A stretch of 64,000 nucleotides of DNA from Bacteroidia bacterium (GCA_021153285.1 JAGKTT010000003.1:22709-86708); one strand, 5' to 3'; counted from the first letter of the stretch, positions 34,177 to 45,101 are shown. Notes: a model not told the origin generated them from the letters alone. Translations and numbers: made by a program.

Positions 34177-36942
34177 TTATTTCACCACAATATTAACAAT
34201 CTTGCCCGGAACGACAATAACCTTCACGATATTGCCTCCTGCCACGTATCTTGCTGTCTGATCGAGACCACGGACGTGTGCATCCACATCCTCACGAGAC
34301 ATATCTACAGGAAGTTCCACTGTAAAACGCATCTTGCCATTGAACGAAACTGCATATGTACAATTGTTCTCTATGGTATATGCTTCAACATATTCAGGGA
34401 AGGCAGCGTAAGAAATGCTTTCCTTATGTCCGAGAGCCTCCCAAAGTTCCTCTGCGATATGAGGAGTGAACGGAGAAAGAAGTACAATGAGCTGCTCGAG
34501 GATCTCACGTTTGCTGCACTTGAGATCGGTAAGCTCATTGACTGCAATCATAAATGCACTTACAGCTGTATTGAATGAGAAAGACTCGATATCTGAACGG
34601 ACCTTGGCGATCAGCTTGTGAAGCGCCTTGAGTTCCTCCGGACTTGCCTTCTCGTATGTCACAATGAATCCGTCGCGGTCATAGAACATTCTCCATACCT
34701 TTCTAAGGAAACGGTTCACACCGTCTATACCCTTTGTATCCCAAGGCTTAGACTGCTCGAGAGGGCCAAGGAACATCTCATAAAGTCTCAGAGTATCAGC
34801 TCCGTATGTATCGCAGATCATATCCGGATTCACGACATTGAACATAGACTTGGACATTTTCTCTACAGCCCATCCACAGATATATTCGCCATCCTCAAGA
34901 ATGAATTCTGCAGTAGCATAGTCCGGCATCCAGGCCTTGAAAGCCTCGATATCAAGACGGTCATTATGTACGATATTTACATCTACGTGAATCTCTGTTG
35001 TCTCATACTGATCCTTGAGTCCGAGAGAAACGAATGTATTGGTATTGATGATACGGTAAACGAAATTCGAGCGGCCCTGGATCATACCCTGGTTGATAAG
35101 CTTCCTGAAAGGTTCCTTCTCACATACATATCCCAGGTCAAAGAGGAACTTGTTCCAGAAGCGCGAGTATATAAGATGACCTGTAGCGTGCTCTGTACCA
35201 CCGATATAAAGGTCAACATCCCTCCAGTATTCATCTGCCTCACGGCTTACGAGAGCCTCGTCATTATGCGGATCCATATATCTGAGATAGTATGCGCTGC
35301 TGCCGGCAAATCCCGGCATTGTGCTGAGCTCGACAGGGTATCCCTCATATGTCCAGTCGGCAGCACGTCCCAGAGGTGGTTCGCCAGACTCGGTAGGCAG
35401 ATACTTATCCACCTCAGGAAGCTGAAGCGGAAGATCCTCGAGAGTCATAGGAGTAGCTATGCCATCCTTGAAGTACATCGGGAACGGTTCTCCCCAATAT
35501 CTCTGACGTGAAAATATAGCGTCACGTAGACGGTAATTGATCTTTCTGTGACCTATTCCGTGCTTCTCCACGTAGTCAATAGCTGCTGGAATAGCCTCCT
35601 TCACAGTCATCCCGTCAAGGAAACCGGAGTTACACATTATTCCTTCCTTTGCGTCAAAGCTTGACTCGCTCACGTCGCAGCCCTCGATAAGAGGAATGAT
35701 AGGAAGGTTGAATGTCTTGGCAAAGGCATAGTCACGGCTATCGTGTGCAGGAACAGCCATAATGGCACCTGTACCATAACCCGCAAGGACATATTCACCG
35801 ATCCACACCGGCACCTTGCTTCCTGTGAGAGGATTGGTCGCATATGATCCGGAGAAGACTCCAGTCACTTTTCTAGCCTCCATCATTCTCTCACGCTCTG
35901 TCTTCTTCTTGGCCATTGCAAGATATTCTTCGACAGCTTCCTTCTGCTCTGCTGTGGTCAGTTTCTCCACCCACTCGCTCTCCGGAGCAAGAACCATAAA
36001 TGTAACACCGAAGACTGTATCGGCACGGGTAGTGAAGATGGTCATATCATATTCTTCGGTACCGTTGGATACCTTGAAATTCATCTCCGCACCCTGGCTC
36101 TTTCCTATCCAGTTACGCTGCATATCCTTGAGCGAATCAGTCCAGTCAAGATCCTCGAGATCCTCAAGGAGACGGCCGGCATATGCAGATACGCGAAGCT
36201 GCCACTGAGTCATCTTCTTCTGCTCGACCGGGTGACCTCCACGGACAGAGTATCCTTCCTTCACCTCATCATTAGCGAGTACAGTACCGAGCGCAGGGCA
36301 CCAGTTCACCGCTGTTTCTCCCTGATATGCAATTCGATACTGCATCAGGACAGCTGCTTTCTGCTTCTCATCGAATGCACTCCACTGCTCGGCTGTGAAA
36401 GCCTCCACATCACCACAGGCAGCATCAACCGCTGCACTGCCGCCCTCAGAGAAAGCAGCCTCGAGTTCCGATATCGGACGGGCCTTCTGCTGCACATTGT
36501 CATACCAGCTTCCAAACATCTTAAGGAAAGCCCACTGAGTCCACTTATAATAACCGGGATCACAAGTACGCACCTCACGTGACCAATCGTATGAGAATCC
36601 GATTCTGTCCATCTGCTCACGATATCGGGCTATGTTCTTTTCGGTAGTCACAGCAGGATGCTGTCCTGTCTGGATAGCATACTGTTCTGCGGGAAGACCG
36701 AATGCATCATATCCCATCGGATGAAGCACATTGAAGCCGCAAAGTCTCTTGTAACGGCTATAGATATCGCTCGCGATGTATCCGAGCGGATGTCCTACGT
36801 GAAGTCCTGCTCCTGACGGATATGGGAACATATCGAGGACATAATATTTAGGCTTTGAATTATCAATTTCTGCCTTGAATGTGTGGTTGGCAGCCCAATA
36901 GGCCTGCCACTTACGTTCGATTTCCTTAAAATTATAGTCCAT
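34177..36942 (-). CDS. leuS: Leucyl-tRNA synthetase
   Basis: LeuRS charges tRNA-Leu with leucine in the cytoplasm. The 921-residue protein has all expected class I parts: the HIGH-type motif as HVGHPLGY near residue 47, an editing domain in the middle (with [13 protein letters not shown] and [16 protein letters not shown]), and the KMSKS loop at about residue 690, followed by the anticodon-binding helices. Length is slightly above the bacterial norm of about 860. A -7 promoter motif TACATTTG lies about 20 bases upstream on the minus strand, beside a copy of the interspersed element. Confidence 0.97.
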   Translation of the reverse strand: MDYNFKEIERKWQAYWAANHTFKAEIDNSKPKYYVLDMFPYPSGAGLHVGHPLGYIASDIYSRYKRLCGFNVLHPMGYDAFGLPAEQYAIQTGQHPAVTTEKNIARYREQMDRIGFSYDWSREVRTCDPGYYKWTQWAFLKMFGSWYDNVQQKARPISELEAAFSEGGSAAVDAACGDVEAFTAEQWSAFDEKQKAAVLMQYRIAYQGETAVNWCPALGTVLANDEVKEGYSVRGGHPVEQKKMTQWQLRVSAYAGRLLEDLEDLDWTDSLKDMQRNWIGKSQGAEMNFKVSNGTEEYDMTIFTTRADTVFGVTFMVLAPESEWVEKLTTAEQKEAVEEYLAMAKKKTERERMMEARKVTGVFSGSYATNPLTGSKVPVWIGEYVLAGYGTGAIMAVPAHDSRDYAFAKTFNLPIIPLIEGCDVSESSFDAKEGIMCNSGFLDGMTVKEAIPAAIDYVEKHGIGHRKINYRLRDAIFSRQRYWGEPFPMYFKDGIATPMTLEDLPLQLPEVDKYLPTESGEPPLGRAADWTYEGYPVELSTMPGFAGSSAYYLRYMDPHNDEALVSREADEYWRDVDLYIGGTEHATGHLIYSRFWNKFLFDLGYVCEKEPFRKLINQGMIQGRSNFVYRIINTNTFVSLGLKDQYETTEIHVDVNIVHNDRLDIEAFKAWMPDYATAEFILEDGEYICGWAVEKMSKSMFNVVNPDMICDTYGADTLRLYEMFLGPLEQSKPWDTKGIDGVNRFLRKVWRMFYDRDGFIVTYEKASPEELKALHKLIAKVRSDIESFSFNTAVSAFMIAVNELTDLKCSKREILEQLIVLLSPFTPHIAEELWEALGHKESISYAAFPEYVEAYTIENNCTYAVSFNGKMRFTVELPVDMSREDVDAHVRGLDQTARYVAGGNIVKVIVVPGKIVNIVVK

Positions 36943-36975
36943 AGGTCTGTATAAATATCTTACAAATGTAAAAAA

Positions 36976-37027
36976 AGATTTCTCTACTTCGCTCGAAATG
37001 ACATATTAATTCGCTCGAATGAGAAAT
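36976..37027. repeat. Interspersed intergenic element, copy B (diverged)
   Basis: The segment 36976-37004 (CTACTTCGCTCGAAATGACA core) resembles the better-kept copies at 5323-5356 and 59050-59083; a shorter inverted echo ATTCGCTCGAATGAGAAAT follows at 37009-37027. It fills the gap between leuS and the M28-TonB gene. Confidence 0.5.
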
Positions 37028-37034
37028 TGTATCA

Positions 37035-38408
37035 TCATTTCTTTATGCCAAAAGTAGATCTGCCGCCTTTCTTTTCCAGGCGGAATTCCACAGGTATTGT
37101 CATTGAGACACGTACTTTGTCGCCCGCTCTTCTGCCCGGCTTCCACTTAGGTGAAGCGCTGACTACCTTGACAGCTTCCGCGTCCAGCGACGGAGAGACT
37201 CCTTTGACTACTCTGACATCAGTCACCTTGCCATCCTTTTCGACAATGAAGTCTACCATAACCCTTCCTTGAATTCCTTCCATAAGAGCTTCTTCCGGGT
37301 ATTTGATATACTGATAGACCCACTTCTCCAGAAAAGCACGAGGATCAGTACTGTTCAGGAACATAGGCTTCTGGTCACAATCATTATAGGCGACCACATC
37401 ATCATTAGATTTCTCTCTTGTCGGAGTTTCCGTAGGTCTGAAGGAGAATCCATCCTTGGCATTGGCCAAGGCAAGGACACAATTATATATATACTCCAGT
37501 TCCCTCTCCATATTTTCATAGTCGAGAATGGACTGGGTATCTCTTTCCGTATTATGCTCATAATATCTTCCTGTGGTAAGATGTATGGCAGGTATCTCCT
37601 TGTCATAGAATGCTCTATGGTCAGACGGATATATCTCGGCCGTAGTTATTTCAGGGAGTATCGGCTGAAGTTCCCCGGTCAGGGTCCGCAGCAAGGCATC
37701 GAGATCGGCATTGGAGGCTGTATAAGCATAAAATCCTTCACTTCCCATTCCCAACATATCCAGATTAACCATTGCATCGATATTGGCTGCATCCTTGAAA
37801 GACCTGTTCAGGAAATACCACGAACCCGCGAAAGTCTCCATCGAAGCTCCGAATGCAACGAACAGAACCGAACGTCTGAACATAATGGAGTTCGTATGAA
37901 CCATTCTCGCAAGTTCCAGCATAATGGCAAGCCCCGAAGCATTGCCGTTTGCTCCATAGAAAATCTTTTCCACCGGCTTGCCATCAACGGTCATTGTCAT
38001 AGTACCTTTATTGTCCAATCTTGCTCCTACGACAATATAATGATCGCGAAGATTCTTGTCATATCCTTGTACATAACCGACAACATTACGTGAAGTCAAT
38101 GTATCTCCATTGGCCGTCCTGATACCGAAGGTCTCACCTCCTGCAGGCGAGAGAACATCCACACCGTAGTCCTTCATCACCTGCGCAACATATTCGGCTG
38201 CATACTTTTCGCCTTCGGAGCCGGCTTTCCTGCCCTCAAGATGAGCTGCCGATAGTTCACGTACGTGAGCCTTTATGACCGAGACCGTCTCCCCATCATA
38301 AAGATCTTCATATGAAGCCCCCTGTCTGAACTGCGCTGACGCAGCAAAAGTCATCGACAGCATCATAAATGCCGCCATCAATTTCTTATAAATCATAAAT
38401 TTATTCAT
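37035..38408 (-). CDS. Degenerate M28 peptidase-like domain fused to a TonB C-terminal domain
   Basis: The 457-residue exported protein has a signal peptide (to about residue 25), an M28-type domain (about 40-320) and a TonB C-terminal domain (about 360-445; YPEEALMEGIQGRVMVDFIV, then VRVVKGVSPSLDAEAVKVV). In the peptidase part the metal positions have changed: GAHYD has become GARLD (Arg130), GANDNASG reads GANGNASG (Gly155), and the AEE pair has become ASM (Ser189-Met190). Asp217 and His285 remain. Peptidase activity is therefore doubtful; the domain may bind peptides or a partner. The TonB domain alone lacks an anchor other than the signal. It overlaps the SPOR lipoprotein gene by eight bases, suggesting shared expression. 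Confidence 0.85.
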   Translation of the reverse strand: MNKFMIYKKLMAAFMMLSMTFAASAQFRQGASYEDLYDGETVSVIKAHVRELSAAHLEGRKAGSEGEKYAAEYVAQVMKDYGVDVLSPAGGETFGIRTANGDTLTSRNVVGYVQGYDKNLRDHYIVVGARLDNKGTMTMTVDGKPVEKIFYGANGNASGLAIMLELARMVHTNSIMFRRSVLFVAFGASMETFAGSWYFLNRSFKDAANIDAMVNLDMLGMGSEGFYAYTASNADLDALLRTLTGELQPILPEITTAEIYPSDHRAFYDKEIPAIHLTTGRYYEHNTERDTQSILDYENMERELEYIYNCVLALANAKDGFSFRPTETPTREKSNDDVVAYNDCDQKPMFLNSTDPRAFLEKWVYQYIKYPEEALMEGIQGRVMVDFIVEKDGKVTDVRVVKGVSPSLDAEAVKVVSASPKWKPGRRAGDKVRVSMTIPVEFRLEKKGGRSTFGIKK

Positions 38409-38919
38409 TCAATAAGATCCACGAATCCTTGGGACAGAAAGCCTCCTGCCCGAGTCGCTTGAAATCTTCGAAGGTCTGAGCAATTCTGTCAGAAGGGCAT
38501 ACACCTACAGCAATCATACCACTTCTGCATTCCATAAGTTCCGCAGAAAAACCAGCACCCTCAGCCTTAGAGGCGAGCTTCCGGGCATTATCCTTATCAC
38601 GGAAGGCACCGATCATAATGCAGTAACGGGCTCTATTATTCTCTTCAACCAGTCCTCCAAGTCTGGAAACATCAGACATCACCACTCCACGGGCAGTGAG
38701 AGAATCAAGTGCAGAGAGCGAGTCAGAAACAATCTTTTCCTCCACTCTCCTTATGGAGTCAAGACGGGCCTGGAGCGCAGCCTCTTCCGCCTTCATTATC
38801 TGAATCCTCTTCGCATCTATATCCTTGCTTGTCGGCCTTCCCGCCATAACACGAAAAAAATCACATCCTGTCACTGTCAGGACAGCCGCAAGCATAAGCA
38901 ATATCACAGACTTTCTCAT
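38401..38919 (-). CDS. SPOR-domain lipoprotein
   Basis: The 172-residue protein has a lipoprotein signal (LTVTGC, Cys about 19), a helical, charged stretch (about residues 35-80) that may form a coiled coil, and a C-terminal SPOR domain (about 95-170; RYCIMIGAFRDKDNARKLASK). SPOR domains bind glycan strands lacking stem peptides and recruit proteins to the division site. The start at 38919 was preferred to an in-frame codon 18 bases upstream, because it gives the signal peptide directly. It precedes and overlaps the M28-TonB gene. Confidence 0.88.
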   Translation of the reverse strand: MRKSVILLMLAAVLTVTGCDFFRVMAGRPTSKDIDAKRIQIMKAEEAALQARLDSIRRVEEKIVSDSLSALDSLTARGVVMSDVSRLGGLVEENNRARYCIMIGAFRDKDNARKLASKAEGAGFSAELMECRSGMIAVGVCPSDRIAQTFEDFKRLGQEAFCPKDSWILLNE

Positions 38920-38944
38920 ATCGTTTGAAAATAGCACATTCGTG

Positions 38945-38975
38945 CAAATTTAACGATTTAATGCACTGAGACAAA
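38945..38975 (-). promoter_or_regulatory. Probable promoter of the SPOR / M28-TonB pair
   Basis: On the minus strand TTTG (38972-38975), a 19-base spacer and TAAATTTG (38945-38952) fit the Bacteroidota consensus. A plus-strand TATATTTG at 38987-38994 next to it may serve the divergent CapA-like gene. Confidence 0.65.
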
Positions 38976-39017
38976 ATAATTCTTGATATATTTGTAAACC
39001 CAAAGTATTGTTTTGCA

Positions 39018-40160
39018 TTGAGAATCATAAAGTCATATATACTGAGACTGACAACGGCGACATTTATTCTATGTTCTTCTTGGAGCTACACAGCAAGAGC
39101 ACAGGAATTGATTATGCCTGAGCGCTGGGAATCATCCCTGAAATACATCAAGCCGCTTTTCAGCCAGGACACATTGACAATACGCTTCTTCGGTGACATA
39201 ATGATGCACAGCGCACAGATTTCCAACGCCTGCAAGACGGACTCGGAATATGATTTCAGTTCATACTTCCATCTGCTGGAAGACAAGATCAAGGAAGCGG
39301 ATCTGGCAGTGGCGAATATGGAATTCACTCTGGCAGGAGAGCCTTACACCGGATACCCCTGCTTCTCTGCTCCTGACACACTCGCCACATACCTTACAGA
39401 TTGTGGATTCGATATTTTCCTTGCAGCTAACAACCATATTTTCGACAAAGGGGCAAAGGGGGCTGAAAGGACAATGGAAATATACCGCAGGCTGCAGAAA
39501 GAGAAAGGCATAAGATTCACAGGCCTTGCCGGAAACAAGGACGAACTGGAAGATAACAATCCGCTGATAATCAGAGTAAAGGGCATAAGCCTGGCACTGA
39601 TCAATCTCACATACGGAACAAATCAGGGAGCTGGCGCTGAATGGCCCAGGACCAATTATATAGGAGAGAAGGAAAAGACGGCAGACGCATTTGCAGCAGC
39701 CAGAAAGAAAGGCGCAGACTACATCATAGCCCTGCCTCATTGGGGCACAGAATATGAGTTAAGGCACTCCAAGGTACAAGAGAAGACAGCACAATGGCTG
39801 GCCGGACAAGGAGCCGATTTTATAATCGGAGCACATCCGCACGTAGTGCAGGACATAGGTATGGTCGGGAACATTCCTGTGGCATATTCATTGGGAAACG
39901 CTGTCTCAAATATGAGCGCGGCCAACACACAGCTTGAGCTTATGGTCACAATAAGGATCATCCGTCAATGCAACGGCGACCTTACTGCAATGCCGATGGA
40001 GCTGGATTATCTATGGTGCTCTAGACCGGGAGGGTTCAACGGATGTTACACAGTCATCCCAGTAGCTGAATACATCGGCAAGAAAGCGCTTTGGCAGAAT
40101 AGCTATGACTATGACAAAATGATATCAACATACGAAAGAGTAAGAAAAGAAACAGAATAA
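39018..40160 (+). CDS. CapA-family (poly-gamma-glutamate synthesis-type) metallophosphatase-like protein
   Basis: The 380-residue exported protein matches the PGA_cap/CapA family, a calcineurin-like fold: FFGDIMMHSAQI at the start of the domain, LAVANMEFTLAGEPYTGYP, AANNHIFDKG (family N-H-x-x-D signature) and GAHPHVVQD near the end. CapA proteins act in poly-gamma-glutamate production, but in Bacteroidota the family is widespread without a capsule operon, and the substrate is unknown. The start is a TTG at 39018, chosen because it alone supplies a signal peptide (cleavage near ARAQ); the next ATG is deep in the mature part. The phoH start codon begins directly after its stop. Confidence 0.85.
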   Translation: MRIIKSYILRLTTATFILCSSWSYTARAQELIMPERWESSLKYIKPLFSQDTLTIRFFGDIMMHSAQISNACKTDSEYDFSSYFHLLEDKIKEADLAVANMEFTLAGEPYTGYPCFSAPDTLATYLTDCGFDIFLAANNHIFDKGAKGAERTMEIYRRLQKEKGIRFTGLAGNKDELEDNNPLIIRVKGISLALINLTYGTNQGAGAEWPRTNYIGEKEKTADAFAAARKKGADYIIALPHWGTEYELRHSKVQEKTAQWLAGQGADFIIGAHPHVVQDIGMVGNIPVAYSLGNAVSNMSAANTQLELMVTIRIIRQCNGDLTAMPMELDYLWCSRPGGFNGCYTVIPVAEYIGKKALWQNSYDYDKMISTYERVRKETE

Positions 40161-41108
40161 ATGGCAAGAAAGAACATCAGACTTGAAGCGATAGACCCGC
40201 TGGAAATTTACGGTGCCGCAAACAAGAACCTTGAAGCATTATGCAGTTACTTCCCCGAGCTCAAGGTAGTTGCAAGAGGAAACGAGATAATGTTGGAAGG
40301 AAAGGAGACAGATATCGAGGAGTTCGAAACAAAGGTGAAGATGCTGATCGAAAGAAGGCATCACAAAATGAACATCACCCCATATGATGTGGAGGATATG
40401 TTTGACGGAGAGATTTCACCAGACAGATTCAAGCTCTGCGGTACTTCCGTTATCGTTCACGGTAACGACGGAAAGCCGATCAAGGCCCGCAACCGGACTC
40501 AGGAAGAAATGGTGAAGTCATATTTCGAGAACGACCTTATATTTGCTGTAGGTCCTGCCGGTACAGGTAAGACTTACATAGCCATAGCACTTGCTGTCAG
40601 AGCATTGAAAAACAGAGAGATAAAGAGGATAATCCTCACCAGGCCGGCTGTAGAGGCGGGTGAAAGACTCGGATTCCTTCCCGGCGACCTTAAAGACAAG
40701 CTCGACCCATATCTACAGCCCCTTTATGATGCGTTAGGAGATATGATTCCTGCCAAAAGACTGCAGGAATTTATGGCGGAAGGTACGATACAGATTGCCC
40801 CGTTGGCCTATATGCGAGGACGCACCCTGGACAGGGCCTGCGTGATCCTTGACGAGGCACAGAACACCAATCTCGGCCAGCTGAAGATGTTCCTTACCAG
40901 AATGGGATGTGATGCAAAATTCATAGTGACAGGTGACGCAAGTCAGATCGACCTGCCGAACAAGAAAGATTCAGGACTGCTCAGAGGTATAGAACTAACG
41001 AAAGATATCAAAGGTATAAAGACAATATTCTTCAAGAACGAAGACATAGTCCGACACCATCTGGTAGCGAAGATAGTAAAGGCATTTGAAAAAGGGGAAA
41101 CGGTCTGA
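40161..41108 (+). CDS. PhoH family ATPase
   Basis: The 315-residue cytoplasmic protein has a PhoH-type ATPase domain: Walker A GPAGTGKTYIAIALAVRAL near residue 135, VILDEAQN as Walker B, and VTGDASQIDLPNKKDSG. An N-terminal KH-like domain (residues 1-90) is typical of PhoL/YbeZ. The family is linked to ribosome and RNA metabolism, often with YbeY. The gene begins right after the CapA stop and ends in a terminator that overlaps its stop codon. Confidence 0.93.
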   Translation: MARKNIRLEAIDPLEIYGAANKNLEALCSYFPELKVVARGNEIMLEGKETDIEEFETKVKMLIERRHHKMNITPYDVEDMFDGEISPDRFKLCGTSVIVHGNDGKPIKARNRTQEEMVKSYFENDLIFAVGPAGTGKTYIAIALAVRALKNREIKRIILTRPAVEAGERLGFLPGDLKDKLDPYLQPLYDALGDMIPAKRLQEFMAEGTIQIAPLAYMRGRTLDRACVILDEAQNTNLGQLKMFLTRMGCDAKFIVTGDASQIDLPNKKDSGLLRGIELTKDIKGIKTIFFKNEDIVRHHLVAKIVKAFEKGETV

Positions 41109-41123
41109 ACCGTCTCCCCTTTT
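41090..41123 (+). terminator. Terminator overlapping the phoH stop codon
   Basis: The 15-base arms 41090-41104 and 41109-41123 pair with one mismatch; A-run on the left and T-run on the right make it bidirectional between phoH and the convergent TPR gene. The stem begins inside the last codons of phoH. Confidence 0.82.
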
Positions 41124-41148
41124 CTTATTAAGATCCGTATCTGCCGAA

Positions 41149-42471
41149 TTAGCTTGGCTGACCAGTCTTCACAACTTCATTGTATTTGTTATAAGCTGCC
41201 TCATACTCTGCTCCCTTTGAGATATTGCGGTAGTAGATATTCTTGAGGTACTCAGCGATGCTTACCTTAAGATTATTATCCTTAGTCACAGCGTAAGCTT
41301 TCTCAAACGGCTCAAGTGCGTCAAGAAGAGCCTTCTCGAACTGCTCTACGAGAGCATTGTACTTAGCGTCATCAAACTCGTTTGAAGCCTGCTCAGAAAG
41401 TTCTACAGCTCTCTCATAATAAAGGATACCTGCTCCGATGAAACCGAATTCGTACTCAGGATTGATCTCAGCACACTGCATATATGACTCGATAGCCTTG
41501 TCATAGTTCTTGAGCTCCTTATAGATGTTACCCTCGACATAGTAAAGAGAAGCATTGTTCGGCTCGTTCTTCTTAGCCTCATCGATGAGGACAAAGAGAC
41601 GGTCAGCATTCTCACCGCTTGTCATATAATAGTTGATGAGTCCGATAAGGATGCTCTGGCTCTGAGGGAACTTCACGAATCCCTGCTCGAGAATCTCTGC
41701 TCCCTTCTTGGCATCACCAAGGTTTGTATAAACATCACCGAGCTTAGCATAGACCTCACCACCCTCATAGTAATATTCTGCTGCAAGGCACTTCTCGAAG
41801 AAGTTCTTCGCTCTCTCATAGTCCTTAACGGCCCAAGCAGTATAACCTGCATTGTAAAGAGCTGTAGTGTCCACCTTTGAAAGAGGTGCAGTAGCAGAAG
41901 TCTCTACAGCCTTCTCAAAGAGCTGGCTAGCCTTTACAAGGTCACCGAAGGTGTAGCTGTTCATTCCCTCGTCAAGATACTTCTGAGCGACAATCGAAAG
42001 TCCTGTTACGATATCCTTTGTCTTAGACTGCTTTACATCCACTTCATAAGCCTTCTTGTATGCCTCGAGAGCTCCACCAAGAGCATCTTCTACCACCGGC
42101 TGAGTCACATTGATAAGAACAAGCTGACCCGCAGGGCTGAAGTAGAACTCCTTGTTTGAATAAGTTTCCTTGATGAGTTCATCTCCACCGAGAACTACAG
42201 CCTCAGTCGAGATAGGCTTGTCGTTACCCATAATAAGCTGAAGCTCTGCCTTGGATGCTCCAAGCCATACACTTCCTGCAGGTGCATTGTACGCATCCAT
42301 ATAAGACGATGCGAGCTTCATCCAAGTAGCAACCTTTGTTGCCTTCTTAGCATCCTTCGATGCGGCCTCGGCACTTTCCACAGCCTTTCTGGCTGCCTCT
42401 GGCGACTTTGTCTGTGCATCAGCTACCTGTACTGAAAGGAGAACTGCCAATGCGATCAAAATTCTTTTCAT
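41149..42471 (-). CDS. Exported tetratricopeptide-repeat protein
   Basis: The 440-residue protein has a signal peptide (to about residue 19, VQVADAQ) and then helical repeats recognisable as TPR in at least the region 190-360: ALYNAGYTAWAVKDYERAKNFF, YAKLGDVYTNLGDAKKGAEI, YYVEGNIYKELKNYDKAIES, FGFIGAGILYYERAVELSE. TPR proteins act as scaffolds; a periplasmic role in envelope assembly is likely but not shown. The gene follows gyrA on the same strand with a 21-base gap. Its codons suggest high expression. Confidence 0.9.
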   Translation of the reverse strand: MKRILIALAVLLSVQVADAQTKSPEAARKAVESAEAASKDAKKATKVATWMKLASSYMDAYNAPAGSVWLGASKAELQLIMGNDKPISTEAVVLGGDELIKETYSNKEFYFSPAGQLVLINVTQPVVEDALGGALEAYKKAYEVDVKQSKTKDIVTGLSIVAQKYLDEGMNSYTFGDLVKASQLFEKAVETSATAPLSKVDTTALYNAGYTAWAVKDYERAKNFFEKCLAAEYYYEGGEVYAKLGDVYTNLGDAKKGAEILEQGFVKFPQSQSILIGLINYYMTSGENADRLFVLIDEAKKNEPNNASLYYVEGNIYKELKNYDKAIESYMQCAEINPEYEFGFIGAGILYYERAVELSEQASNEFDDAKYNALVEQFEKALLDALEPFEKAYAVTKDNNLKVSIAEYLKNIYYRNISKGAEYEAAYNKYNEVVKTGQPS

Positions 42472-42492
42472 AATGTCAGTTATATTAAGTGA

Positions 42493-45009
42493 TTATTCGT
42501 TATTCTGGTCTGAAACCTGTTCTGCAGGCTGTTCAGGAGTATCTTCCTCGCTCTTGTTCACTGCTGAAATAGCTGCGATGGAATCCCCTTCCTTGATATT
42601 GATAAGACGGACACCCTGTGTCGCACGTCCCGCCACCTTGATGTCTGAAACTGCCATTCTGATAGTGATTCCCGAACGGTTGATGATCATAAGGTCATTC
42701 TCATCGGTAACATTCTTCATTGCCACCAATTCACCGGTCTTATCTGTGATATTCAATGTCTTGACACCTTTTCCACCTCGGCTGGTCTTACGGTACTCTT
42801 CGAAGTCGGAACGCTTTCCATAACCATTCTCGCTGACAACAAGCAGGCTGTGTGCCTGAGCGTCTTCAGCGGTCGGATCATATGCTATCATTCCTATTAC
42901 CTCATCATCGTCCTCAATATTTATGCCACGGACTCCGGATGCAGTTCTTCCCAGAGCTCTTGCATCGCTTTCATCGAAGCGGCAGCAACGTCCGTGACGT
43001 CCTGCAAGCAGAATCTCGCTCTGTCCGTTGGTCATAATTGCATCGAGAAGCTCATCACCCTCACGGACCGTAATGGCAATGACTCCGTTCGCACGAGGAC
43101 GTGAATATGCCTCGAGAGATGTCTTCTTGATGATTCCCCTCTTGGTTCCGAGTACTATGTAATTGTTATTGATATAGTCCTCGTCCTTGAGGTTCTTCAC
43201 ATTAAGGTATGTCTTGATCTTGTCATCAGCTTCGATATTGATTACGTTCTGGATGGCACGGCCCTTCGAAGCGCGCGATCCTTCCGGAATCTCATAAACC
43301 TTAAGCCAATAGCAACGTCCGTTCTGAGTGAAGAGGAGCATTGTGCTATGCATATTTGCGACATAGATATGCTCTATGAAATCCTCGTCACGAGTAGCGC
43401 TTCCCTTCATTCCGACACCACCTCTGTTCTGGAGACGGTACTCGGTAAGAGAAGTTCTCTTGATATATCCGAGATGAGAGATGGTGATGACCACATCCTC
43501 GTCTGCATAGAAGTCCTCAGGGTTGAATTCCTCAGCAGAAAGAGCTATTTCAGTTCTTCTTGCATCACCGTACTTCTCCTTCATTTCCAGAGTCTCATCC
43601 TTGATGATGCCCATCTGAAGCTTCTCGTCAGCAAGCACATCCTCGCAGTAACGGATGAATTTCATAAGTTCATCGTATTCGTTCTGCAACTTCTCTCTTT
43701 CGAGTCCTGTAAGCTGACGCAGACGCATTTCCACGATTGCTGTAGCCTGAACATCGGTAAATCCGAATGTAGCCATCAGCTCGTTCTTTGCTTCCTCGAC
43801 ACTCTTGGAAGATCTTATGATATTGATTATCTGATCGATAACATCCAGAGCCTTGAGAAGTCCCTCGAGGATATGAGCCCTCTTGCGCGCTTTCTCGAGA
43901 TCGAATCTTGTTCTTCTCAGAATCACATCGTGCCTGTGTCTTACGAAATATTTGATGAGCTGCTTGAGATTCAGAGTACGCGGACGACCGTTCACGAGGG
44001 CCACATTGTTCACAGAGAAGCTGGACTGAAGCGGAGAATACTTGTAGAGCATATTGAGCACTACATTCGCATTGGCATCCTTCTTGAGTCTGATCACGAC
44101 GCGGACACCCTTCATAGTGGTCTCGTCATTGATATATGCGATTCCATCCACCTTCTTGGTTTCCACAAGCTCGGCTATCTTTTCGATCATCTCGCGCTTG
44201 TTCACCATATAAGGAATCTCTGTCACCACAATAGTCTCACGACCGGATTCATTGACCTCAATCTCAGTCTTGGAGCGGATCACTATACGTCCACGACCGG
44301 TCTCGAATGCATCCTTGATACCCTGGCGTCCCTGGATGATACCTCCAGTAGGGAAATCAGGACCCTTGATATGATGCATCAGTTCCTCAATGGTGATTTC
44401 AGGGTTGTCGATATATGCGCAGATGGCGTCACAGCACTCTGTAAGATTGTGCGGAGCCATATTTGTGGCCATTCCGACTGCAATACCCGATGCACCGTTC
44501 AGCAGCAGAAGCGGAAGCTTCGTAGGAAGAACGGTAGGCTCCTGGAGGGAGTCATCGAAGTTATTCTGAAAATCTACTGTATCCTTGTCAAGGTCAGCGA
44601 GAACCTCATCCGAAAGTTTCGAGAGCTTTGCCTCAGTATAACGCATCGCAGCCACAGGGTCGCCGTCCATAGAACCGAAGTTACCCTGTCCGAAGACGAG
44701 AGGATACCTCAAGCTCCAGTCCTGAGCCATACGTGCCATTGCGTCATATACGCTGGAATCGCCGTGCGGGTGGTACTTACCGAGAACCTCACCGACGATT
44801 CTGGCTGATTTCTTTGTCTGGCTGGAATATGTAAGTCCCAGGCCTTCCATTCCGAACAGCACCCTTCTGTGAACCGGCTTCATACCGTCGCGCACATCAG
44901 GAAGAGCTCGGGACACGATCACAGACATCGAGTAGTCGATATACGCGCTCCTCATCTGCTGATCGATATTGACCTGTTCAATCCTGCCAGTCTTTACCTC
45001 ATTTTCCAT
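42493..45009 (-). CDS. gyrA: DNA gyrase subunit A
   Basis: GyrA cuts and rejoins DNA in the gyrase A2B2 complex that introduces negative supercoils. The 838-residue protein has the expected parts: winged-helix and tower with the catalytic tyrosine in [10 protein letters not shown] (about residue 122), the quinolone-resistance region [15 protein letters not shown], and a C-terminal beta-pinwheel with repeats including the GyrA-box-like segment near residue 545 ([15 protein letters not shown]). An acidic tail ends the protein. It is divergent from the Clp ATPase gene with about 90 bases between. Confidence 0.97.
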   Translation of the reverse strand: MENEVKTGRIEQVNIDQQMRSAYIDYSMSVIVSRALPDVRDGMKPVHRRVLFGMEGLGLTYSSQTKKSARIVGEVLGKYHPHGDSSVYDAMARMAQDWSLRYPLVFGQGNFGSMDGDPVAAMRYTEAKLSKLSDEVLADLDKDTVDFQNNFDDSLQEPTVLPTKLPLLLLNGASGIAVGMATNMAPHNLTECCDAICAYIDNPEITIEELMHHIKGPDFPTGGIIQGRQGIKDAFETGRGRIVIRSKTEIEVNESGRETIVVTEIPYMVNKREMIEKIAELVETKKVDGIAYINDETTMKGVRVVIRLKKDANANVVLNMLYKYSPLQSSFSVNNVALVNGRPRTLNLKQLIKYFVRHRHDVILRRTRFDLEKARKRAHILEGLLKALDVIDQIINIIRSSKSVEEAKNELMATFGFTDVQATAIVEMRLRQLTGLEREKLQNEYDELMKFIRYCEDVLADEKLQMGIIKDETLEMKEKYGDARRTEIALSAEEFNPEDFYADEDVVITISHLGYIKRTSLTEYRLQNRGGVGMKGSATRDEDFIEHIYVANMHSTMLLFTQNGRCYWLKVYEIPEGSRASKGRAIQNVINIEADDKIKTYLNVKNLKDEDYINNNYIVLGTKRGIIKKTSLEAYSRPRANGVIAITVREGDELLDAIMTNGQSEILLAGRHGRCCRFDESDARALGRTASGVRGINIEDDDEVIGMIAYDPTAEDAQAHSLLVVSENGYGKRSDFEEYRKTSRGGKGVKTLNITDKTGELVAMKNVTDENDLMIINRSGITIRMAVSDIKVAGRATQGVRLINIKEGDSIAAISAVNKSEEDTPEQPAEQVSDQNNE

Positions 45010-45045
45010 ATATTTTCTTAACTTTTTTATGCTCGATTATACATC

Positions 45046-45077
45046 TTGGCAAAGTTACGAAAAATTTAGTAAATTTG
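45046..45077 (+). promoter_or_regulatory. Overlapping divergent promoters, gyrA and clp
   Basis: On the plus strand TTGG (45046-45049), 20 bases and TAAATTTG (45070-45077) fit the consensus for the clp gene. On the minus strand, TAACTTTG at 45050-45057 is a -7 element for gyrA and falls within the same spacer. The two promoters probably occlude each other. Confidence 0.55.
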
Positions 45078-45101
45078 TGCAATCAATTAAGAATATAATT
45101 T

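Noticed and set aside
43348..44808. 486-codon open frame antisense to gyrA
   Set aside because: A shadow of the gyrA codon bias; no recognisable protein features.
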